Under the pieces are notes generated by a model that made no database searches, was not told where the DNA came from, and was given only the letters and a program-made list of their open reading frames with translations. A stretch of 25,393 nucleotides of DNA from DASQUK01 sp046726215 (GTDB lineage: Bacteria; Actinomycetota; Acidimicrobiia; Acidimicrobiales; VFJN01): contig JBKPAA010000054.1 in NCBI GenBank assembly GCA_046726215.1, positions 1 to 25,393 on the forward strand, read 5' to 3'. Of this stretch, positions 20,493 to 25,393 are shown piece by piece (the first letter of the stretch is position 1; each line of letters begins with the position of its first letter). Made by a program: the position numbers and the translations under genes.

Positions 20493-21059
20493 TCAGGCTC
20501 CCTGAAGCAGCTCGGCGACCCGGTCGAGGCTCGTGCGGAGATTGTCCTCACCGACGAGCCTCAGGGCGTCATCGACCGTGAGCCAGCGCAGGGCCGCCGA
20601 CGGAGACTCCGGCGTCGCGTCGTCCGGCTCGGCCGTCGCCAGGACATACCGCATGTCGGCATGCTCGTGCTCGGGCTCCCCCCGACCGGCGGGCACGGGG
20701 ACGACGACCACGTGCACCAGGGTGGCGCCCGCACCGTCCGGCCACGCCACCAGGTCGCCCAGCCCCGTCTCCTCGCGGGCCTCGCGCCGGGCGACGGCGA
20801 GCGGATCGGTCTCGCCAGGATCGCCGTGCCCACCCAGCTGGAACCAGCCCCGCATGCGCTCGTGCCAACGGAGCAGGACGCGCCCGGTTGCGGGGTGGAC
20901 CACGATCGCCGACCCCGTGACGTGCAGCGGCGACGACCGGCTCCAAGGGTCTCCGCCCCGCACCAGCGAGCGGATCCGGTCCACGTCCCGCGCCTCGACG
21001 TCCGAGCGCGGCTCGAACCCGTCGAGCGCCGCCATCACTCGGTCTCCCAGCATGGCCAT
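20493..21059 (-). CDS. NUDIX hydrolase
   Basis: A 188-residue NUDIX protein, hydrolysing a nucleoside diphosphate linked to another group, or a related pyrophosphate. An alpha-helical N-terminal extension (1-45) is followed by the core: SAIVVHPATGRVLLRWHERM and GWFQLGGHGDPGE, then the Nudix helix RREAREETGL (91-100). The box is one residue longer than textbook GX5EX7REUXEEXGU (eight residues between E83 and R92), a variant I associate with several actinobacterial proteins. The EExxG metal residues E96, E97 and G99 are intact. The ending LRWLTVDDALRLVGEDNLR is typical. It begins 9 bp after the mfd stop, so it should share mfd's transcript. Substrate unknown; a nucleotide-cleaning role next to mfd and mazG is plausible. 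Confidence 0.9.
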   Translation of the reverse strand: MAMLGDRVMAALDGFEPRSDVEARDVDRIRSLVRGGDPWSRSSPLHVTGSAIVVHPATGRVLLRWHERMRGWFQLGGHGDPGETDPLAVARREAREETGLGDLVAWPDGAGATLVHVVVVPVPAGRGEPEHEHADMRYVLATAEPDDATPESPSAALRWLTVDDALRLVGEDNLRTSLDRVAELLQGA

Positions 21060-21068
21060 GGCCCCGCC

Positions 21069-24000
21069 CTATGCGGCGGCCCGGTCGGGGAACAACGTCT
21101 CGAGCAGGTCCACCAGCTCGAGCGCGACGCCCCGCCCGCCCTTGACCGGCACCACCAGTTGGCCCAGGTCTGGCTTGTGCACGGCCTTGGGGGCCAGGCG
21201 CTTGAGGCGGACCTCCTCGGACACCTTGAGCTTCACCGGCGACATCCGGGCGGTCCAGGTGGGGGCGCCGAAGGCGGTGGTGCGAACGACGTTGACCTCC
21301 CGCAGGTAGAGCCGCGCCGACTGCGCTCGGAGCCGGGCCACGTCTAGCAGGGCCGCCGCCTCCTCCGGGACCGGCCCGTAGCGGTCCTCCCACTCAGTGC
21401 GGATGTCGGCGACCTCGGCCTCGGTCGTCACCGCCGCCAGGCGACGGTAGGCCTCGAGCCGCAACTCCTCCTTGGGCACGTAGGCCTTGGGGAGGCTGGC
21501 ATCGAGCGGCAGGTCCAACTTGATCTCGGCCGGCTCGCGCACCTCCTCGCCCTTCAGCTCCGCCACCACCTCGTTCACCATCTGGCAGTACAGGTCGTAG
21601 CCGACGGCAGCGATGTGGCCCGACTGGCCGGTGCCCAACAGGTTGCCGGCCCCCCGGATCTCGAGGTCACGCATGGCGATCTTGAACCCGGAGCCCAGCT
21701 CCGTGGCCTCGCCGATCGTCTTGAGCCGCTCGTAGGCCTCCTCGGTGAGCGCCCGGTCCCGCGGATGGAACAGGTAGGCGTACGCCCGCTGCCCCGAGCG
21801 GCCCACCCGGCCCCTGATCTGGTGGAGCTGGCCGAGCCCCAACAGGTCCGCCCGGTCGACCACCAGCGTGTTGACCGTGGGCATGTCGATGCCCGACTCG
21901 ATGATCGTGGTGCAGACGAGCACGTCGTACTCGCCCTGCCAGAAGTCGAGCACCACCCGCTCGAGCGACCCCTCGTCCATCTGTCCGTGGGCGATGGCCA
22001 CCCTTGCCTCGGGCACCAGGTCGCGGATGCGGGCGGCGGCGTGGTCGATGTCCTGCACCCGGTTGTGCACGAAGAACACCTGGCCCTCACGCAGGAGCTC
22101 GCGGCGGATGGCCTCCGCGGTGGCGCGCTCATCCAGCTCGCCGACGTAGGTGAGGATCGGCTGCCGCTCGGCCGGCGGCGTGTTGAGCAATGTGAGGTCG
22201 CGGATGCCGGTGAGGCTCATCTCCAGCGTGCGGGGGATGGGCGTGGCCGTGAGCGTGAGCACGTCGACGCCCGTCCGCAGCTGCTTGATCTGCTCCTTGT
22301 GGGTGACGCCGAAGCGCTGCTCCTCGTCGACGACGAGCAGGCCCAGGCGCTTGAACGTGACATCGGCCGACAGCAGCCGGTGGGTGCCGATGACGACGTC
22401 GACCTCGCCGGATGCGAGCCCGTCGATCACCTTGCGGGCCTGGCCGGGGGTCAGGAACCGGGACAGCACCTCGACCCGCACCGGGTAGCCGGCGAAGCGA
22501 TCGCTGAAGGTCTGGTAGTGCTGCTGGGCCAGCAGGGTGGTGGGGACGAGCACCGCCGCCTGCGTGCCGTCCTGCACGGCCTTGAAGGCCGCCCTGATCG
22601 CGATCTCGGTCTTGCCGAAGCCGACGTCGCCGCAGACCAGCCGGTCCATGGGGGCCGACGCCTCCATGTCCGCCTTGACGTCGGCGATCGCCTTGTCCTG
22701 GTCGGGGGTCTCCTGATACGGGAAGGACTCTTCGAGCTCGTGCTGCCACGGCGTATCGGGGGCGAACGCATGCCCGGGCTCGCGCCGCCGCTTCTGGTAG
22801 AGGACCACGAGCTCCTGGGCGATCTCGGCCACCGCGGCCCTGACCTTGGCCTTGGTCCGCTGCCAGCCGTCGCCGCCCAGCCGGTTGAGGGTGGGGGCCT
22901 CGCCGCCGGTGTAGTGGCGAACGGCGTCGATCTGATCGGACGGCACGTAGAGGCGGTCGTCGCCCTTGTACTCGAGCAACAGGTAGTCGCGCTCGACACC
23001 GCCGATCGCCCGCTTCACCATCCCGCCGTAGCGGGCGACGCCGTGCTGGTGATGGACCACGTAGTCGCCGACCTTCAGGTCGTCGAAGAAACCCTCGGTG
23101 TCGCGACGCCGGGGCCGGGCGCGCCGGTGGGCCCGGCGCCTCCCGGTGAGGTCGGACTCGGCCAGGATGGCCAGCTTCACGGCGTCGGCCCGCAGCACCG
23201 TCCCCCGCTCCAGCGGCGCGACCACCACCCGGGCCGACACGCCCTCCGACGCCAACCGCTCCCGGAGCCGCTCGGCCGAGCCGTCGCCGTCGGCGCCCAC
23301 CACGATCCGGAACCCGGCGCGCTGCAGGCTCTGCAGCCGCTGGATCAGGCTGGAGCCGTCACCCACCACCGGGTCCCAGCCCGACGCCGACACCTGGGGC
23401 GTGGCGGGGCTGTCGGGGACCGCCACCACGTGCCAGGCCGGTGCCCTGGTGTGGGCCAGGAGCCGGTCGAAGTCGAGATGCAGCCGGGGGAAGCCGTGGT
23501 CGTGCGCCTGCTCGACCCGCCGCCCGGCCCGGGGCAGGCCGGGGGCGACGGCACCCGTGCGGGTGCGGCGGCCGCGGTCGCCGTTGCCCACCGCACCCCA
23601 CGTCACCGCCAGGGTGGCGGCCAGGTCGGCCTCCTCCGCGAGCAGGTCGGCGGCGCGGTCGCGCATCCGGCGCGGCTCGCACAGCAGCAGCTGGGCGCCG
23701 TCGCCCACGATGTCGAGCAGCACGTGCTCGCCCTTGCTGAGCCAGGGCAGCCACGACTCCATGCCGTCGAACACCAGGCCGTGGGCCAGCCGCTCCCATT
23801 GCTCGCGGCCCCAGGGTTCCAGCCCGATCAGCCGCTCGGCCCGCTGGCGCACCTCGGGCGTCGGCAACAGCTCGCGGCAGGGGAAGATCTCGGCCCCGGC
23901 CAGGTCGTCGATCGAGCGCTGGTCCGCCACCGAGAACTCGGTGAGGCGGTCGACCTCGTCCCCCCACAGGTCGATGCGCACCGGACGGTCGGCGGTGGAC

Positions 24001-24587
24001 GGGAACACGTCGACGATCGAACCCCGCACCGCGACCTCGCCCCGATGCTCGACCATGTCTTCGCGGCGGTAGCCGGCGGACACCAGCTCCGACACCAGCT
24101 CGTCACGATCGAGCTGCTGCCCGGGCCGCACCACCACCGGCTCGACGTCCTCGACGTGGGGACCGAGCCGCTGCACCAGGGCCCGGACCGAGGCAACCAC
24201 CACCGTGGGCGCCCGCTCGGGGTCCCGCAGGCGCCACAACACCCGCGTCCGGCGACCCATGGTCTCGACCGCCGGGCTGACGCGCTCGAAGGGCAGCGTC
24301 TCCCAGGCGGGGAACAGCTCCACGGCCTCGTCGCCCAGGTAGGCGGCGAGGTCGTGCGCCAGCCGCTCGGCTTCGGTGGAGGTGGGGACGGCGAGCACGA
24401 TCGGGCGGCGGGTCGTGAGCCCAGCGAGCCCGGCGGTGACGATGGCCCGTGCCGACTCGGCCACGGCCAACGTCGCGGAGGCGCGGCCGAGCACCTGGGC
24501 CAGGGCCGGCTCGTCGCGCAGCAGGCCCGGCAGGTCGTGTAGGGGCGCGTCAGTGCGCGCTCCTGCGGCTGCAGGGGCGGGGTTCAT
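21069..24587 (-). CDS. mfd: Transcription-repair coupling factor Mfd
   Basis: The 1172-residue Mfd (E. coli 1148), which removes RNA polymerase stalled at DNA damage and recruits UvrA. In order: UvrB-like N-terminal modules (about 15-360; VLAVPTSTEAERLAHDLA, FPAWETLPFERVSP); the RNA polymerase-interacting RID/CarD-like domain (about 500-565; LKVGDYVVHHQHGVARYGG); the RecG-like translocase (about 610-1000) with Walker A GDVGFGKTE near 652, DEEQ near 752 and TATPIPRTLEMSLTG; and the C-terminal TRCF domain (about 1030-1130). An insertion of basic residues (RRRAHRRARPRRRDTEG, just before RID) is a lineage extension. ATG 24587 has TAGCTT 9 bp upstream. It heads the minus-strand cluster and is divergent from ctaC. 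Confidence 0.98.
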   Translation of the reverse strand: MNPAPAAAGARTDAPLHDLPGLLRDEPALAQVLGRASATLAVAESARAIVTAGLAGLTTRRPIVLAVPTSTEAERLAHDLAAYLGDEAVELFPAWETLPFERVSPAVETMGRRTRVLWRLRDPERAPTVVVASVRALVQRLGPHVEDVEPVVVRPGQQLDRDELVSELVSAGYRREDMVEHRGEVAVRGSIVDVFPSTADRPVRIDLWGDEVDRLTEFSVADQRSIDDLAGAEIFPCRELLPTPEVRQRAERLIGLEPWGREQWERLAHGLVFDGMESWLPWLSKGEHVLLDIVGDGAQLLLCEPRRMRDRAADLLAEEADLAATLAVTWGAVGNGDRGRRTRTGAVAPGLPRAGRRVEQAHDHGFPRLHLDFDRLLAHTRAPAWHVVAVPDSPATPQVSASGWDPVVGDGSSLIQRLQSLQRAGFRIVVGADGDGSAERLRERLASEGVSARVVVAPLERGTVLRADAVKLAILAESDLTGRRRAHRRARPRRRDTEGFFDDLKVGDYVVHHQHGVARYGGMVKRAIGGVERDYLLLEYKGDDRLYVPSDQIDAVRHYTGGEAPTLNRLGGDGWQRTKAKVRAAVAEIAQELVVLYQKRRREPGHAFAPDTPWQHELEESFPYQETPDQDKAIADVKADMEASAPMDRLVCGDVGFGKTEIAIRAAFKAVQDGTQAAVLVPTTLLAQQHYQTFSDRFAGYPVRVEVLSRFLTPGQARKVIDGLASGEVDVVIGTHRLLSADVTFKRLGLLVVDEEQRFGVTHKEQIKQLRTGVDVLTLTATPIPRTLEMSLTGIRDLTLLNTPPAERQPILTYVGELDERATAEAIRRELLREGQVFFVHNRVQDIDHAAARIRDLVPEARVAIAHGQMDEGSLERVVLDFWQGEYDVLVCTTIIESGIDMPTVNTLVVDRADLLGLGQLHQIRGRVGRSGQRAYAYLFHPRDRALTEEAYERLKTIGEATELGSGFKIAMRDLEIRGAGNLLGTGQSGHIAAVGYDLYCQMVNEVVAELKGEEVREPAEIKLDLPLDASLPKAYVPKEELRLEAYRRLAAVTTEAEVADIRTEWEDRYGPVPEEAAALLDVARLRAQSARLYLREVNVVRTTAFGAPTWTARMSPVKLKVSEEVRLKRLAPKAVHKPDLGQLVVPVKGGRGVALELVDLLETLFPDRAAA

Positions 24588-24596
24588 CGCGGTTCA

Positions 24597-24602
24597 AAGC
24601 TA
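24597..24602 (-). promoter_or_regulatory. -10 element for mfd
   Basis: Minus-strand TAGCTT fits TANNNT and ends 9 bp before the mfd ATG. The same hexamer precedes ctaC on the other strand. No good -35 seen. Confidence 0.45.
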
Positions 24603-24747
24603 CCGGGCCGGAGACAACCCGCGGTTTCCCGGCTGACCGACAGGGGACCCAACCTGGCGCCTGATTGGTTGCTGGGCAACCGTTGCTGCGCCAAGAGCCG
24701 GTTTTCGCCCCGCCCGCAGGCCGCCCCATGCCGGAAGACGGGTGGAG

Positions 24748-24753
24748 TAGCTT
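24748..24753 (+). promoter_or_regulatory. -10 element for ctaC
   Basis: TAGCTT fits TANNNT and ends 7 bp before GTG 24761, favouring that codon as a leaderless start over ATG 24728. Confidence 0.4.
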
Positions 24754-24760
24754 CGCCCGG

Positions 24761-25393
24761 GTGCGCCGGCTCCGGGGACGATGGCGCCTGATCGCAACCG
24801 CGGCCCTGGTGAGCGGGGCGGCGGGCTGCACCGTCCCGTCGTTCGGGGCGCCCGACCCGAAGTCCGAACAGGGCGAGAGCATCTTCTCGCTGTGGCAGGG
24901 GTTCTTCATCGCCGCCCTCGCCGTCGGCGCCCTGGTATGGGGCCTGCTGATCTTCGTGATCCTGCGCTACCGGCGGCGCAACGACGAGGTCCCGGACCAG
25001 AGCGGCTACCACATCCCGCTCGAGATCTTCTACACGGCGGCGCCGGTGGTGATCGTGGCGGTGCTGTTCGGCTTCAGCGTCGCCACCGAGCGCAAGGTCA
25101 ACAAGCTGGACGCCGACCCGGCAGCCCGGATCGAGGTGATCGGCTTCCAGTGGTCCTGGCAGTTCCACTACCGGGACGAGGGCATCACGATCACGGGCCA
25201 GCCCGGCGAGCCGCCGGAGATGGTCATCCCCGTGGGCCGACCGACCCAGCTCAGGCTCGTCGCCGCCGACGTCGCCCACTCGTTCTGGGTCCCGGACTTC
25301 CTGTCGAAGCGGGACCTCATCCCCGGCGTCGACAACGAGATCGACGTCACGCCCACCGAGCAGGGACAGTACGTCGGCCGCTGCGCCGAGTAC
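24761..25393 (+). CDS. ctaC: Cytochrome c oxidase subunit II, 5' part (runs off the window)
   Basis: The first 211 codons of aa3-type oxidase subunit II, which passes electrons from cytochrome c to the oxidase through the CuA site on the outer face of the membrane. A lipoprotein-like signal (RRLRGRWRLIATAALVSGAAGC) precedes two transmembrane helices (about 48-70: GFFIAALAVGALVWGLLIFVI; about 92-112: FYTAAPVVIVAVLFGFSVA). The cupredoxin domain begins with VIGFQWSWQFHYRD. The first CuA ligand is the His of AHSFWVPDFLSK, and the Cys-rich CuA loop begins at GRCAEY where the window ends; the second Cys, the other His and the Met are outside. GTG 24761 is preferred for its short signal peptide and the TAGCTT 7 bp upstream; ATG 24728 adds 11 residues. 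Divergent from mfd; the rest of a cta operon would be expected to the right. Confidence 0.95.
   Translation, partial: MRRLRGRWRLIATAALVSGAAGCTVPSFGAPDPKSEQGESIFSLWQGFFIAALAVGALVWGLLIFVILRYRRRNDEVPDQSGYHIPLEIFYTAAPVVIVAVLFGFSVATERKVNKLDADPAARIEVIGFQWSWQFHYRDEGITITGQPGEPPEMVIPVGRPTQLRLVAADVAHSFWVPDFLSKRDLIPGVDNEIDVTPTEQGQYVGRCAEY

Larger units (their letters stand above)
24588..24760. promoter_or_regulatory. Divergent mfd/ctaC intergenic region with GGTTGC hairpin
   Basis: This 173-bp gap holds the -10 candidates for both genes and a perfect inverted repeat GGTTGC-TGG-GCAACC (24667-24681), followed by a partial third copy CGTTGCTG. The dyad could be an operator or a transcript hairpin. I see no gene in the gap apart from a possible upstream ATG for ctaC. 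Confidence 0.4.

Noticed and set aside
21615..24542. A 975-codon open frame on the plus strand opposite mfd
   Set aside because: It is a shadow of mfd: GC-rich codon bias keeps the opposite strand free of stops. The translation is low-complexity His/Gly/Arg/Leu, while mfd has all its motifs.

Overview
The window looks like chromosomal DNA of a high-GC actinobacterium, possibly of the Acidimicrobiia or a related uncultured lineage. The class assignment is inference from gene content, not a measured placement. The reasons are: strong GC bias with GTG and TTG starts; frequent TANNNT hexamers only 6-9 bp before start codons, as in leaderless transcripts; and a block mfd - NUDIX - SurA-like lipoprotein - mazG - eno - ftsB/divIC, with DUF501 - ppx nearby, that matches the order I recall around mfd-mazG-lpqU-eno-Rv1024-Rv1025-ppx2 in mycobacteria.

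Left edge (1-1373): a tyrosine integrase sits just downstream of a tRNA-Leu(UAA) gene. This is the classic end of an integrated element, whose body would lie to the left, outside the window. Positions 1374-4189 are host DNA: a frameshifted small gene, a small conserved hypothetical, then a PlsC-type acyltransferase and an SDR-family protein.

Positions 4205-9040: three tandem secreted cell-wall peptidases, each with a signal peptide, a PcsB/RipC-like coiled coil and a VanY/M15 catalytic domain, followed by a DUF1345 membrane protein. Two of the three have promoters with identical -35 and -10 hexamers and an identical 17-bp spacer. In both, the -35 box contains an ATG that an automated caller could mistake for the start codon.

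Positions 9135-13971: a crotonase-family protein lacking both catalytic glutamates; a membrane-anchored hypothetical; a GNAT acetyltransferase; a class V aminotransferase; Ppx/GppA; and DUF501. Between ppx and DUF501 is a symmetric array of four GGCAAT-core repeats.

Positions 13962-16565: a nucleotidyl cyclase fused to DUF1707 and LiaF-like domains, divergent from an acyl-ACP-desaturase-like di-iron protein with a palindromic operator over its promoter. This pair splits what is usually one eno-ftsB-DUF501-ppx cluster.

Positions 16566-24587: the minus-strand housekeeping cluster for RNA polymerase-coupled repair (mfd), nucleotide sanitation (NUDIX, MazG), glycolysis (eno) and division (FtsB/DivIC). 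The right edge holds the 5' part of ctaC, cytochrome c oxidase subunit II, divergent from mfd. I found no CRISPR array, rRNA, insertion sequence or obvious defence system.
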